Origin: Silene latifolia
Taxonomy: Eukaryota > Streptophyta > Magnoliopsida > Caryophyllales > Caryophyllaceae
Assembly: GCF_048544455.1 (NCBI RefSeq)
Contig: NC_133534.1
Coordinates: 220,748,292-220,812,291, forward strand
DNA length: 64,000 nucleotides
Direction of reading: 5' to 3'
Shown here piece after piece: positions 50,516 through 62,961 of this stretch. A program made the position numbers and the translations under genes. The notes under the pieces were generated by a model that searched no databases, had not been told where the DNA came from, and saw only the letters and a list, made by a program, of their open reading frames with translations. The stretch's first letter is position 1. Every line of letters begins with the position of its first letter.

Positions 50516-50826
50516 TGTTGCATTTAGTTAAAGCCACATGAAGTAGAAGACACGTATGATTTCAGCAGAACAAAGTAGTTGAGAGCATTCAAGTTGTTTC
50601 AATGTGATTTTGATATATTGAGTTGAGTTTGCACGAGATGCACAGACAAGTACATATATCCCTGGACTCTTGCTTGGGGGACCAGTGGACAAAGCAAGGA
50701 GCTTGAACCAAAGGACAAACCTAGGACTAAAAGTAGTTGACTCTATACAATTTACAACCAGGCCACTACTTTATGAGCAAAAGTAATAATAAATTAAGTA
50801 GGATCTTTTGTATGATCTTTTCTACA
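50516..50826 (-). repeat. Copia 5' LTR
   Basis: 311 bp; upstream LTR for the minus-strand element, next to the initiator-Met-tRNA primer-binding site (50504-50515). Confidence 0.92.
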
Positions 50827-50831
50827 ATAGT

Positions 50832-51883
50832 CAAATGTCACAAAGTGGTAGTTCATGTCAGTCCACACTGCATTACATAGTGAATTATCTTGAACTAGAC
50901 ATAGTAAAATTGATCGAATAATAGACATAAACTAGAAGCCAACAAAGCAATTTGTATATATATAGTTCATATGGACTCGAGTTGTTTCGACACATGACTA
51001 TCAACAGGTCGGACTTCGGAGCTTTGATAGATCAAAACTCGATCCCTTTTAATAGACTAATTTCTAAACTTGAACAAACTCAAAAATATCTTATCCCGTC
51101 AAAAATATGTTATACTTCTCTTGAGATCTTTTCAATTGTATCTAATGGGTCATCCTTTACTTTTCTCACATCTTTTGAAGTAAAAGCTAGATACTATAAT
51201 CAACATAGTATAAAAGCCAAGTCTTTTTCAAGGCTTCCCCATTGGCTGAAAAATTTCAAAAATTTGGCACCATGTGAGACCCACAACATTTTATATACCA
51301 TTTAATTATCCTCTTTCCTCTCCTATCCTCCACTCAATTCTTATTTGATTAATTTTATTCAAATGTCTATTCTTAATTTCTTAATACTTAATTGTTCTTA
51401 AATTCAGTAATTAATGAATATAGAGATTATATTCACTGATTCATATCGACGATGAGAGGTTAATTAATAATATCTAAAATCTAAAATTTACAAAATTTAC
51501 GAAATTAAATTAAATCTAAAGACGTAAAAATTACAGAATACCAAAAATTACAATAAGAGTCCAAAAATTATAGTTGTGACCATCTTCACTTCTATTTTCT
51601 CCATAGGCGAACAATGTTGACGATATTTGCTTTATCATTAAGACAACGAAAGCAAAACAATAGTCAACATACTTTACCCCGAATGATAACAAACTAAGCT
51701 ATCGAACCTTTATAATAATAAATTTATAATTAAGGCACAATAAAATCTTAGACTGGTCACACAACCCATTCATCATCGATATACGTTTATGTCCACACTT
51801 GTATCAATATCAGAATCAGAACATTACAATAATATCAGAATCAGCACATTAATTTAATGTGGTTCACCGTATAGGCATGCACA
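50832..51883. other. AT-rich spacer, no gene seen
   Basis: The open frame 50952-51305 has no recognisable motif and lies in AT-rich sequence; I do not call it. Confidence 0.4.
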
Positions 51884-52402
51884 TCTATCCCCACTAAACT
51901 AAAAGAATAAGGATTGCTAAAGTTTTCCCGCTCAGTTGATTGATAAAAAACTGGGCCCCGATTGAAAATTTTCTTTTATTGATTGACACATAATTAATAA
52001 AGAGGCAATTAGGAAATAAGAAATCTTTGTACGTACATAAAATATTATATTATAAGAAATCTTTGTACGGACTTATCGTCTATTCAATTAACACGATTAA
52101 TTTTATATCACAATTCTCAATGTCCAATTAAGTAGTTCCACATTACATTCATGTGGTATTACGTCTACTTACCCTGTTACTCATATAATATCTTAATTTA
52201 TATAAAAATAGATATTAAAATGTTGTTATGCTTCTGATCAAACTAGATGAATTATAATTAAGATGGAAAATTTTTGCGTGTCAGTGTTAGCAATAAAAAT
52301 ATCAACATGTTTCATACTAATGACTAATGAAGTTACACTTATGCATAACCTTAAATAATTAATCTTAAACGCACCCATGATTTTCACGGGTAGAAAAACT
52401 AG
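51884..52402 (+). mobile_element. Small non-autonomous Helitron, 0.5 kb
   Basis: A|TCTATCCCCACTAAACTAAA at the left and ACCCATGATTTTCACGGGT, AGAAAAA, CTAG|T at the right. A partial hairpin and CTAG match the Helitron 3' end. No coding. Confidence 0.68.
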
Positions 52403-52855
52403 TTTATGATATTAATAAAATAATATAGATGTCATAATATTAGCATATTAAATAGTAAATAATAGATATTTATGGGTATGAATTTATAGTCGTAATATTA
52501 ACACTATGAACTTCGGGTCATAGTGTACTTATCAAAATTGTCACTTGTACCAATAAATAATTTTCCTTTCTCATATCAAATTTCGAGCATATATGAGTCT
52601 CAAATGACTTTTCATGAGATATTTCTTTTATGAGATATTGTCATTTCTTTCAATGAACAAATCCTGGCTCAATAAGGCCACACCATTAAGCTCAGTTAAG
52701 GCTTCTTTTGTTGGCTCATCAAATGCCACATTATAAGGCTCAACTAAGACCGCAATATTAGGCTTATCATAATGTTGTATTCTCGATCTCTGCTACAGAC
52801 AAAGTCTTTAAGAAATTTCACATTCACTTCAAGGAATGGATCAAATTTCATATCT
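52403..52855. other. Non-coding spacer
   Basis: Contains short repeats of a GGCTCA/AAGGC type (52670-52760), no gene. Confidence 0.4.
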
Positions 52856-53473
52856 CATTATAAAAAAGAAATAAAACAGGCGACCGATTTTGGGGACTGA
52901 AATCAGTAGCAAAACTCAGTTTAGCGACTGACCTCAGTCGCCAAATACCAGTCGCAGACCTTGGTCGCTTTTTCTGATTTTAGCGACCAAAGTCGGTCGC
53001 TAAATTTAGCGACTTCAATATCAGTCGCTAAATGAGGAAATTAGCGACGGCCATGGTAGTCGCCATTTTGGCGACCGACATGAGGTAGTCGCCAAATTAG
53101 CGACTGAATATCGGTCGCTAATTTGTTTTTTCAGTCGCTATTTTGGCTGACCCAGCCAAAATCAGGGAGGTTCTTTAGCGACTGATTTGCGGTCGCAAAA
53201 CGACAAATCAGTCGCTAATGCTACTGACTATTTTCGTGGCTTTTTTCGTTTTCATTGCTAGCCAAATATTTACAACCTGCATACAAACCGAAGTTCAACA
53301 ACGCCATATATCCCAAACTTCAACACACACAACACCATACATTTCAAATTTCAACCCAACACCACACATTTAACACATACATTTCCCAAAATTCATTTCA
53401 TATATTGAAAATGAAAGGTTTACAAGCTAACATATTCTAAAGTTCAAGTCTTACATGCTAAATTAAACTTACT

Positions 53474-54700
53474 TAACTATTGGGAGGCCAACACCGGCTC
53501 CACTCCCCCCTCCTGGACCATGCGAATCCATAGTATCGTAGTCGGGTCTAGGTCCGAGGTTACAACTTTGCCACCAATTCTCAAACATTGTCATTTTTTC
53601 CTTCATTTGGTGGAGTTGTTCATCACGTACTTTGTCACGTTCATCATGTAGGGAAATATCCGTAAAATTCCCTTAAATTTTAGGACTATAACGTAAGTTT
53701 AACATGCGATTTATGGTCATAAACGAAAAACAATAGAGAAACGATAAAGAACAAGAATCAACCTCAGGTCCTTTGTAAATACGGCCTAAGAACAGAAATC
53801 AATATAGATTTCCTCCTAATCGTTGCACCCAAGACCGTCTGAGACTATGCCCCTTGTGCTAGAAAGTATTCTCTAATTGCCTTGCAATATTGAGAGAGGT
53901 TTTGTGAGGTTTTCGATGTGAGATCTAGGTTTCAGAGAGAATGCCTCCAAAAACCTAATTTTTGTGCAAATGAATATGCTTAGGTCAAAAGGAGAGAAAG
54001 CTCTCCTTTTGTTTGTTTCGGCCTAAACCGTGAGCCTCATGGGGAAGTGGGCTTTCACTTCCTCCTTATTTTAACTCGTGGTCCGACTCGAAAATGCTAA
54101 AATGTATATGACGGGATTTTATTATAAATCGTCATCGGTTATCGGTTAGTAAAATATCAACTAGTAACATGACTCAGTCGATATATTAATACTTGTCCGA
54201 CAAAGACAATATTGTATAATTAATTCAATATACATCAATTAAATATAATCGTTTATATTCAATTTACGAATTAACCGCTTAATTCGTCTTAGCCATTATT
54301 ATTTAATCCGTATTAAATAATTATCTCAACATCGCGTTTGACTAGTTATTAGTCAATAACTTCGACTAACTGCTTAGTCATATTAGGCATCAACATGACT
54401 GTATTTTCATACTGTCACATCTCTCAAACGTATCCTATAGGTGTGACTTTTAGGGACCAGTTGATCACCGCCATCAGTATGACAATAACGTCAAACTTAT
54501 CTAGCAAGCCAACCGTTATTGATAAACGTGGACCAACTGATAATAATACAAAAGTATACCCTTTGATCCTTTTAGAGATTTAAATGTTATTGCACTAACT
54601 GTAGAGGACACCAGCCCCAACACATCACGCTCTCTTAGTTGAGTTTGAAGTTGACTAATAACTCCCGGTTGATATGTGTTGCTGGGAATTGTTGAAGTTG
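53474..54700 (-). pseudogene. C-terminal end of a CACTA transposase-family protein, split by an LTR
   Basis: Between 54623 and about 54700 the minus strand reads QPGVISQLQTQLRERD; across the LTR the same frame continues (ERDKVRDEQLHQMKEKM) and ends GLPIVK and a stop near 53474. A Gln/Glu/Arg-rich coiled coil before a Gly-rich tail is common at the C-terminus of plant En/Spm-type proteins. Upstream exons are missing, presumably lost at the Helitron junction. Confidence 0.6.
53647..54622. mobile_element. Solo LTR inside the CACTA remnant (TSD CATCA)
   Basis: 976 bp, TGTAGGGAAATATCC...CAGCCCCAACA, flanked by CATCA (53642-53646, 54623-54627). No internal domain. Its end (GAGGACACCAGCCCCAACA) resembles the end of the copia LTR at 29744-31027 (GAGGACACATACTCCAACA), so it may be a related copia family. 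Confidence 0.85.
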
Positions 54701-54715
54701 ACTAATCAATATCTA

Positions 54716-57376
54716 TCTATATTAATAAAGGAAGCTTTTTTCGAGCGATTATAGAGAGTCCAACGTTTACGAACCACCTCTGGGTACAAAATATAGAATA
54801 AAATAACAATATTGATTATCCTATTAAGATCTTACGTACTACACAATACACATTGATAGCAAATACAAAAGGATTATATGAGAGCATATATTCTACCACA
54901 ACTACTCCACGTTTTTATATCCTTCGTGAGGAATTTTACATGAGAGCATGTATTCTACCACAACTACTCCACGTTTTCATATCCTTAGTGAGGAATTTTA
55001 CTTTTGATAGAAATCAAACTATTAGCATGTATATTATCTCATATACTATCGTGTGTTTCAATTGGACTATTACTCCGTACTTTGTATTTAATAATAGATG
55101 GAATAGCATTGTGATGAATGATTTAATATTTAGTTTACAAATCCTAAACCAACTCAAGTGATACATCTTCCTAAGTATAAATATGGTCTTTCTAGACTCC
55201 CTTCCTCCCGCCCATAACTATTGATTTGTTTTGATCTTCTAGCTAGATTATTTTGTCTTCCATGTTATAGTTGTTTCTACTATTAATATAAACAGATTGT
55301 TATGCATACATGTCGATATCATCAGTTTGGGATCGATGTCTATTTATTATGCATTTGGTTGTATTTAGTTTTCATAGTCTCATGTATGCTTAAAGTGTGA
55401 ATCATACTAATTAATTTCTCCTTATTATGGACAGACGGTTGTGCGGAGTGCAGCGGGTGATGAATAGAGTAAAATATAAATAGAAAAGGTATGTATTATG
55501 TTTGACGGAGTAGTATGAGCAATTTATTCAAGAGACACTTTCAATATTATGTATTTGGAAGTGTTTTGGAAGGCACAACTTTCCAGCAATATTAGAAAGT
55601 CCGATGTTTATAAGCTTTTACAACCAATATTAGAAGACCTATCTATACAAAGTCATATTGTGTAACTCAAAACTTTAAAATCTTTCTACGATTTTCAACA
55701 ACAATTCATTGAAAGCGCCTTTCCACCTGATGAGAATTTTTCAGTTAGTTATTATCCCTTGAAAAATAACCTAGGCGCAAAGTATTGTGTATCAACAATT
55801 AACATCTATCTATTGTGAAATTTAACCAAAATTTGGCATTAATCTTTCTGAAAGGTTTTCTTTTCATGTATCGTTCTAAGCCACTACAAAGTTCCAAAGA
55901 ATCCAAACTACGTCAAAGTACGTACAATGCATATGTTTTTGTTTTGAGACAAATCCTCATTTAATACGACACTACCCATTTTAATTTTAATGGGTCAAGT
56001 ATCATATCCATTTGCGTATATATGACAACAAAAATTTTACCATCCTCCCGGAGGACGGTACTCCTCACACACAAACACAATATTGTTATTGCATAGGAGT
56101 TATTTTCTTCATATTGTTTAGCACAAAAACTTTAGAGAGACGGTACGTAATTAATTCATGTTTTAGTAGTTTAGTTTGGAAAAGAACTTATCTAAACTTG
56201 GAAATTGTACTTTAATGTTATTTTCTTCATGTTGTTAGTACGGAATAATAGTTTAGTGGGGAAAAAACCTAGCTAGGTTCAAACATTAACCAGATTTATG
56301 TTTCGTAAAACAGAATTTTAAAAAATAAAAAAGGTCACAAATCAAAAGCTAAAAAGATAAAATTCTGATGATATAAGATAAGATTATAAAATAAAAATGA
56401 AATATTCGCATAATTTAAGACGATAATATCTGTTTTAAGTTTAAAACGGGTCAAGTATGCCCATGTAGGAAGAATAGAGAAATATAAAATGTATAAACAA
56501 AGAAACAAAATATTTATCTTATATGCCAATGTGAGATGGTATTTAACCCGTTTATCCGTCTTAAGAAAGACTAGCTTGATAAGAAATATTTATTTGACAA
56601 TTTTTATTAACTTGAAAAACTCATAAGAAAATACAATTCCTAAACATTTGTGTTGGTTAAACCGTACAAATATCATACTTTTAGAAAAGTGTTTTACTGG
56701 ACTAACGTCCAACTTTAATGAATGATTTTTTAAGCTTCAACATTAAAACACTTATTGGTCATTTATAGTAAAATAAAACATTAATAAATTACTGATAGCA
56801 AAATTAAATGACAAGTATTTAAAGAGTCGAACAAATACAATTTATCATTGATAGTAGCACACTCTCAAATGGAAGTTATATACACGACTGGACGTATTGT
56901 TCGGAGAGTGTTCTTCATGTTATACGTCGAAGGCTTAGAAGTTTAATCTGGAAGGAGCTAATAGAAAAATCTTAAGTGTCTTCTTAAAGTTTGGAAGTAC
57001 ACCTATAATTGTTGTGTTGTTTTTTTATCCAGTCATTCTGATTGAATTCCATTAACCGAACAATACCTTGCTCTGTAAACGTAGTCTTAAATATTTGAGT
57101 GTTGTTAGTGAAATATACTAGGGTGCCTAATTTAGTCATTTTGGAGCTGTAAAAATAATTACTGCATAGTATTAGTCTTAATTATCGAGTGTTTTAAATG
57201 AATTAGAAATGTATTCGGATGAGCAACTTAATCAATTCAACTTGGAGTTCGCATCGAGCCTCTTTGTAGACGGGAGTTGGCATTTGTGGTGGTTATTTTA
57301 TAACTTGGTGTTCAACAGTGGTTCAAAAGACAGAATATTACAACTGGCCCGTGCATCGCACGGGCATTAAATCTAG
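54716..57376 (+). mobile_element. Non-autonomous Helitron, 2.66 kb
   Basis: A|TCTATATTAATAAAGGAAGC at the left and GCCCGTGCATCGCACGGGC, ATTAAAT, CTAG|T at the right; the hairpin stem is nearly perfect. No Rep/helicase coding. A 62-bp tandem duplication lies at 54878-55001. Confidence 0.85.
54878..55001. repeat. 62-bp tandem duplication within the Helitron
   Basis: Two copies beginning ATGAGAGCAT(A/G)TATTCTACC; about three differences. Confidence 0.85.
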
Positions 57377-57378
57377 TA

Positions 57379-58174
57379 TCTATATTAATAAAAGAAGTTT
57401 TTTTCGAGCGATTATAGAGAGTCCAAGTTTCGCGAACTGCCTAAAATAATTATTTAGTGAAAATATATTTAAAGATAATTATAAAAGATATAAAATTAAT
57501 TAGGTGATATATAGTTGTATAGATAAATTTTATATGAATACCACCCAAACACAACTTCTAACGTGAATAAAAAATTGTTGTTAAGACGTAGTAGTATTCA
57601 AGATGGATTTGTGTACTTGCATAATTCCTCTATAAATGATGAAAACAATCCTCCGTAGAATTATTATTAGATCTAGATTTATTGCTTACTGCTTTAATTT
57701 TCTTTAATATTTCGTATTCAGATTGTTTGTTAATGCTAATTTTTAATCCGAAGTGTTTTTTTATAGATCATATTCTTCAATAGTATTGCATATAGATGGA
57801 TATAACATTGAGCTAGATTTACTCCAGACAGCATATATAAATAAGGTATCGTGTTATTTCGAACTCGATTTGCTAAATACATGGTCACATTCCTCTAATA
57901 ACCTTACGTTTTGAGAATTTTTTTTCACTTATTGCCTAATGTGTATGTTTAATTTTATTCCAGTAAATAATATAATTTTAGAAGTTTATGTACTCTGTAA
58001 TATGTTCACTATTGGTGATGGTAGAAAGAGTTGTTATAGCTTATGTCGAAGGATGTCAATAATCCCAACATTCATTATTTTTTAACATGGAAGTTCTTGG
58101 TGCAGGTTTATATATGGTTGTTCAAGAAAAGATCCATGTCCGTCTAATCTTCATTATGGAGTATTTTTTTTTTC
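57379..58174 (+). mobile_element. 5' part of a second Helitron, interrupted by a LINE
   Basis: A|TCTATATTAATAAAAGAAG begins two bases after the CTAG of the previous Helitron and shares its first ~55 bp (TTTTTTCGAGCGATTATAGAGAGTCCAA). No 3' end in this orientation was found before the LINE at 58191 or after it, so it is truncated or extends past the window. Confidence 0.65.
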
Positions 58175-58282
58175 TTTTTTTAGAAAGTTTTTTTTTTTGG
58201 GAAAATGTAAGTAGTTTCATTAATAAACCAAGAACCGAAGTACATATTACATCATCATCATTTTAACTACCCTGCAACTAAC

Positions 58283-61200
58283 TCAACAATACAGGATATA
58301 ATCAACCCATTGCATTACTCTACTATTCTTACATTTAAGTTCAACATTCTGCAACCTACGAATACTCCCCTGCTTCACAACCTGTCCAAGTCTTTCTGGT
58401 CTTTGTAAATATCCCTCAAGTCTGCAAGTATTGCGTACAGACCAGAGCACATACATACTGCAAGCTAATATAACTGCTACAATCTTCTTCCTGCACAAAG
58501 AGGACTGTCTCCACTCAGTCCACCACTGGATGCAGTCCTTTTGTGGCAAATCAACCATACACCAGGCACTCACAGCTTGTATGCATTTCAAGCTGTAACT
58601 GCATTCAAAGAAAAGGTGTTGGTGACTCTCCTCCTGCACACCACAAAGATAGCAGAGATTCTGGTTGATCACTCCCATAGTAACCAATCTGTCCTGAGTT
58701 AGGAGTCTCCTACGAGCCACTAACCAACACAAAACCCCATGCTTGGGCACAATCCACTTATTGAGTATCCATGGATACCAAGGAACCTTCTCACATTCAG
58801 GCTTGAGCCAATTATAACCACCTTTAATACTATAAACAGAAACAGAGGGGAAAATCAACTGTTGGAGCCTGTCCTTTACCTGACAGATCTTCCTCCAAGC
58901 CCAACTGCTACCAATTCCTGGTTTGTAATCCTGCCAATGATGTTGCTTAATATAAATGGCATGGACCCACCGAACCCACAAATGATCCTCCTTGTTTGCC
59001 ACCCACCAGGCATATTTCCCAATGGCTGCAATGTTCCAGCATTGTAAATCTTTAAAGCATAAGCCTCCCTGTTTCACGGGTTTACAAATGTGTTCCCAAG
59101 CAACAAGGGAAGGGCTTTCCTTCATCTCATTTCCATGCCAAAGGAATTTCCTGCAAATGACCTCAATCTTCTTTATGACTGTCTTAGGCAGAATAAAAAT
59201 GCGAGCCCAATAGCTATGAAGAGTGGATAAGACAGCTTTAATGAGCACTGTCCTGCCTGCATAGGACAACTTTCTAGCCCCCAGACGTCTCACCCTTTCC
59301 ACAACCTTATCCACCAAACACTGACAGTCAAGAACAGATAGTCTCTTTGGGGAAACACATACCCCTAAATATTTAAAAGGTACTGTGTCCCTTTTCATGC
59401 CAGACATGGATTCAATCTCATTAATCAACTGACTGTCCATGCCATTGCAGTAAAAACTAGACTTACTCATGTTCATCACTAGTCCTGTAGCTTTAGAAAA
59501 ATAATCAAAAGCTTGGAAAAGTAACTGGATAGATTGTTTGTCCCCTTTGCAGAACAAGATTAAGTCATCAGCAAAACATAAGTGGGAGAGCTTGATCCTA
59601 TTGCATAAAGGATGATACTGGAACTTCTCATGTTGCTGAACCACCATTAAAATTCTACTCAAATACTCCAGGCAAAGAGTAAACAAAAGAGGAGATAGGG
59701 GGTCTCCTTGTCTGAGGCCTCTCTTCCCCTTAAAGAACCCAAAATTTTCTCCATTAAGTGATAAAGTGAAGGTAGGGGTAGTCACACACTGCATTAAGAG
59801 CTTCTGAAACTGAGGAGGGAACCCCAATGCCTTGGTCATTGCATCCAAAAAGCTCCACTCTACAGAATCATACGCCTTTTGCAAATCAAGCTTCATAAGG
59901 ATTCTGGGAGAGCAAGCTTTCCTCTTGTAAAGTTTAATTAAATCTTGACAAATCAGAATATTGCCAACAATATCCCTTTCTTTGACAAAAGCACTCTGTG
60001 AAGGACTCACTATTTTAGGTAATATCTGACTCAGTCTATTGCATATTACCTTAGATAAACACTTATAGACAGTATTATAGCAGGCTATTGGCCTGAACTG
60101 TTGAACTGTCTCAGGCAAGTCAACCTTTGGGATCAAAGTTATTGTGGTAGCATTACATTGCTTCAGCAATTTTCCAGAGTGAAACACATCCTTAATTGCA
60201 GCACAAATGTCAGGTCCTACAATACTCCAGTTATCCTTGAAAAATTGACTGCTATACCCATCAGGTCCTGGAGCTTTGTTACCAGGTATATCAAACATGG
60301 CTGTTCTTATTTCATCATCAGTAATAGGAACAACCAGACTATCACACTGCTCCTTTGAGAGGCAACTACCATACTGAACTATTTTCTTACTGATCTGATT
60401 AACTTCAACTGAAGTGCCCAGAAGAGAAATGTAGTAGGCATGGAAAGCCTTCTGAATTTCATCAGGGGTAGTACATAAAGTATTATTTACATCCCTGATC
60501 TGGTACACTCTATTTTTAGTTCTCTTCCTTCTAATACAAGCATGAAAAAAGGCAGTGTTATCATCCCCCATCTTCAACCAATCACATTTAGCTTTCTGTT
60601 TCAAATAGCTATCTCTTGCCTTAATCAAACCCTCCAAATCTTTTGCACACTCCCTCTCAGAAGTACACAAATCAGTGTTTAGAGGATCATGGATCAGCAT
60701 TTCCTGAAATTCTTTTAATGCAATCTCAGCAACATGAGTCAAATTTTCAATGTCTGCAAACTGACTCTTATTCAACCGCTTTAAGTCATTTCAAGGCTTT
60801 TAACTTCTTAACTACTTGATACATTGCAGTGCCTTGGACTTTCCTTTGCCATCCATTATGAATGATGCTACCATAATCAAGAGCTAAAGACCACATGTTA
60901 AAATACTTAAAAGGGGCCCTCCTGCCATAAACCTCCTCCTCAAGCTTTACCAGAGCAGGACAATGGTCAAACATCCCCTCTGGTAAAAAGTGCACATAAC
61001 TATTAGGGAACTTGATAGTCCATTCATCATTAACTAGCATTCTATCAATTCTGCTATAGATCTTAGTCCCAGTCTCATGTTTATTCGTCCAGGTAAAGAA
61101 AGCTCCTCTAGCCCCTAAATCGGCCAACTCACAATCTTGTACCACCTGTAATAGTGGCCTCATCTCAGCATTCGTTATTGGAGCTCCTCCAATTATTTCA

Positions 61201-61646
61201 TTACCATCAAGAACAGTATTAAAATCACCCCCAACAAGCCAGGGACCATTAACAGTAGAATAAAAATGTCTTAGACTACTCCATAAAGGCTCCCTTTCAG
61301 CAGCTTTATTCAGGCCATAAACTACAGTAAACCAAAACTTCATTTTCCTTGCTTTGTCAGTGACAAGAGTATGGATACATTGCACAGACACATCCAAAAT
61401 ATCCACCTCAAATAACTGAGGATCCCAAATAACCCATATTCTGCCACCTTTATGTAAACTATAATTGGTACATATAGCCCAATCATCACATAAATTGCAT
61501 CTAACTTTATTCCAATTTTTATTACTAATCTTTGTTTCTAAAAGGCCAAATAATCCCACTTTATTATAATGAAGGAATTTTTTTATTTCTTTTTGTTTGT
61601 TAGGATTATTTAGACCTCGAATGTTCCAAACTCCATAGCTACCCAT
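58283..61646 (-). pseudogene. LINE ORF2: endonuclease and reverse transcriptase, one frameshift
   Basis: The first part (61646-60786) is an AP-like endonuclease (WNIRGLNN, LLETK, GGDFN, SRIDRM, FDHCP). It ends in a stop in an A-rich stretch at about 60786-60790; a different frame then continues unbroken to 58283 with the RT (NKAPGPDGYS, LDLQKAYDSVEW, GLRQGDPLSPLLF, CFADDLILFC) and a zf-RVT region (LCYLCGVQEESHQHLFFEC). A single indel accounts for the break. No other stop is seen, so the copy is young. Confidence 0.9.
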
Positions 61647-62871
61647 TATCAGAGGTTGTCCTGCTTGTCCCCCCTTTATCCACAGTGCAGTGCTCAATCA
61701 ACCCCAACCTAGACTTCTGCAAAGAGTTTGAGAGGTTCTTCATAAAAGAGACTCCCCCAGAGGCAAAGGACCTGCGTCCACCAGTCTCAGTTCTCAGCAG
61801 TTTGGTTAAAAACCTTCTAGGAATAGAGTTTTCAACCACAGGTGTCTTGGCCACCATTACCGGAGTTAAAACAATATCAGGAGAGGTCTTCTTCTGTTTC
61901 CTCTTCTCCTGAACATGTGTAGGAACCACTGTCTCCACAACAGGTTTTGGCTGCCTTGTCACATGACCCTTAGGTCTCCAAACTTTCTTTGCTACTGGTT
62001 TTTTTCCAACCTTCCTGCAATTTTCAGTCAAGTGACCCAAACCCTTGCAGGCTGTACATGAGAGAGGGAGCCAATCATACACAATCTTAAGAGTTTGAGT
62101 CTCACCATTCTCGTCCTGGAAATTAATAACTTCAGGGAAATCTTGCCCAATATCCACTTCAATCATGATATGGGCAAACCCTAGGAAATTTTTATGAAGG
62201 GTGGCTTCATCACAACGAATGAATTTTCCAACCACCTCACATAATTTCTTAAGACATCCCATCCCCCAGTATTTCACATCCAGTCCATGAATTTTCATCC
62301 AGATTGGTATTCTCTTCACATCATGCTTAATCAACTTCATCTCAGGTGTCCACTCTTTAATAATAACAGGCTTATTATCAAAGAGCAGATGACCATTCCC
62401 CAATAAAAATTGCTGCTGTTCTTTCGTGTTAAACCTAGCGAGAAATATACCGTTCGGCATAAACGAGATTTTATCCACTCCCTGAGCCTGCCATACTCTC
62501 CGTACAAACCCAGTCAGAACAGAGCTTGGTGGGTTTGCACCTAGTACGTAACAAACAACAGCAGTGGACCAAAAAGAGATCTCACCAGCAACATCATCTT
62601 TAGTAATCCTTACCATAGGAGTAGTCACCGGAGTAACCACAGGAACAGCTACAACTTCCTCCTCAGGATCAGACAGCTCTTCGTCCCCTTCGATGATTGA
62701 GTGCAAGTCAGCTTCCAATTCCTGAGACGAAAACTGCAATTGTCGTTGTGATTTCCCTTTATTAGAAGAATTCAGACGAAAATCAACATGTTTTTGTGAA
62801 TTTTGTGTATTTTTTTTATTAGAAATTGGTGTTTTCGGATTATTTTTGGTTGATTTCCTTGTTCTAGGCAT
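61639..62871 (-). CDS. LINE ORF1, nucleic-acid-binding protein
   Basis: Starts MPRTRKSTKNNPK; a basic N-terminus is followed by an acidic segment (about residues 55-75). Then comes a DUF4283-like region (SFMPNGIFLARFNTKEQQQF, IWMKIHGL) and a CCHC knuckle (CTACKGLGHLTENC). About 410 aa, intact. It ends at a TAG that overlaps the ORF2 start. The role is RNA binding for LINE retrotransposition, from family knowledge. Confidence 0.85.
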   Translation of the reverse strand: MPRTRKSTKNNPKTPISNKKNTQNSQKHVDFRLNSSNKGKSQRQLQFSSQELEADLHSIIEGDEELSDPEEEVVAVPVVTPVTTPMVRITKDDVAGEISFWSTAVVCYVLGANPPSSVLTGFVRRVWQAQGVDKISFMPNGIFLARFNTKEQQQFLLGNGHLLFDNKPVIIKEWTPEMKLIKHDVKRIPIWMKIHGLDVKYWGMGCLKKLCEVVGKFIRCDEATLHKNFLGFAHIMIEVDIGQDFPEVINFQDENGETQTLKIVYDWLPLSCTACKGLGHLTENCRKVGKKPVAKKVWRPKGHVTRQPKPVVETVVPTHVQEKRKQKKTSPDIVLTPVMVAKTPVVENSIPRRFLTKLLRTETGGRRSFASGGVSFMKNLSNSLQKSRLGLIEHCTVDKGGTSRTTSDNG

Positions 62872-62961
62872 TGCTTGAAAGAAAAGCAACTAAAATCTTA
62901 ACCGTTTCTCTCTCTAACTTTCTCTCTCAACATTTTGTTCTACTTTTTTTTTAGGAAGTTT

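Larger units (their letters stand above)
45758..50826 (-). mobile_element. Ty1/copia retrotransposon with paired LTRs, defective
   Basis: Left LTR 45758-46063 and right LTR 50516-50826 (TGTTGCATTTAG...TTTCTACA), flanked by ATAGT (45753-45757, 50827-50831). By eye the LTRs differ at about five positions plus a 5-bp indel, so the insertion is fairly recent. Primer-binding site TGGTATCAGAGC directly abuts the right LTR, and the polypurine tract (TTGAGGGGGAG on the minus strand) abuts the left LTR. Gag is interrupted by a Cassandra LTR, pol by stops and a deletion. Confidence 0.95.
52856..54715 (-). mobile_element. CACTA (En/Spm-type) transposon remnant
   Basis: The left end CATTATAAAAAAGAAATAAAA looks like a decayed CACTACAAAAAA terminus. 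It is followed (52870-53230) by about 19 copies in both directions of the subterminal motif GCGACTGA/TCAGTCGC. Then come non-coding sequence and the end of a transposase-associated coding exon. The other end is absent: a Helitron begins exactly at 54716. A solo LTR splits it at 53647-54622. Confidence 0.75.
58191..62943 (-). mobile_element. Nearly full-length L1-type LINE
   Basis: Flanked by CTTTTTTTAGAAAGTTT (58174-58190) and CTTTTTTTTTAGGAAGTTT (62943-62961), a likely target-site duplication that differs in T-run length and one base. A T-run at the left is the poly(A) tail. Two ORFs overlap by 8 nt (ATGGGTAG). No RNase H domain follows the RT. Confidence 0.88.

Noticed and set aside
52900..53230. 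Clustered inverted repeats as a possible CRISPR-like array
   Set aside because: Spacing is irregular, the genome is eukaryotic, and the motif is typical of CACTA subterminal repeats.
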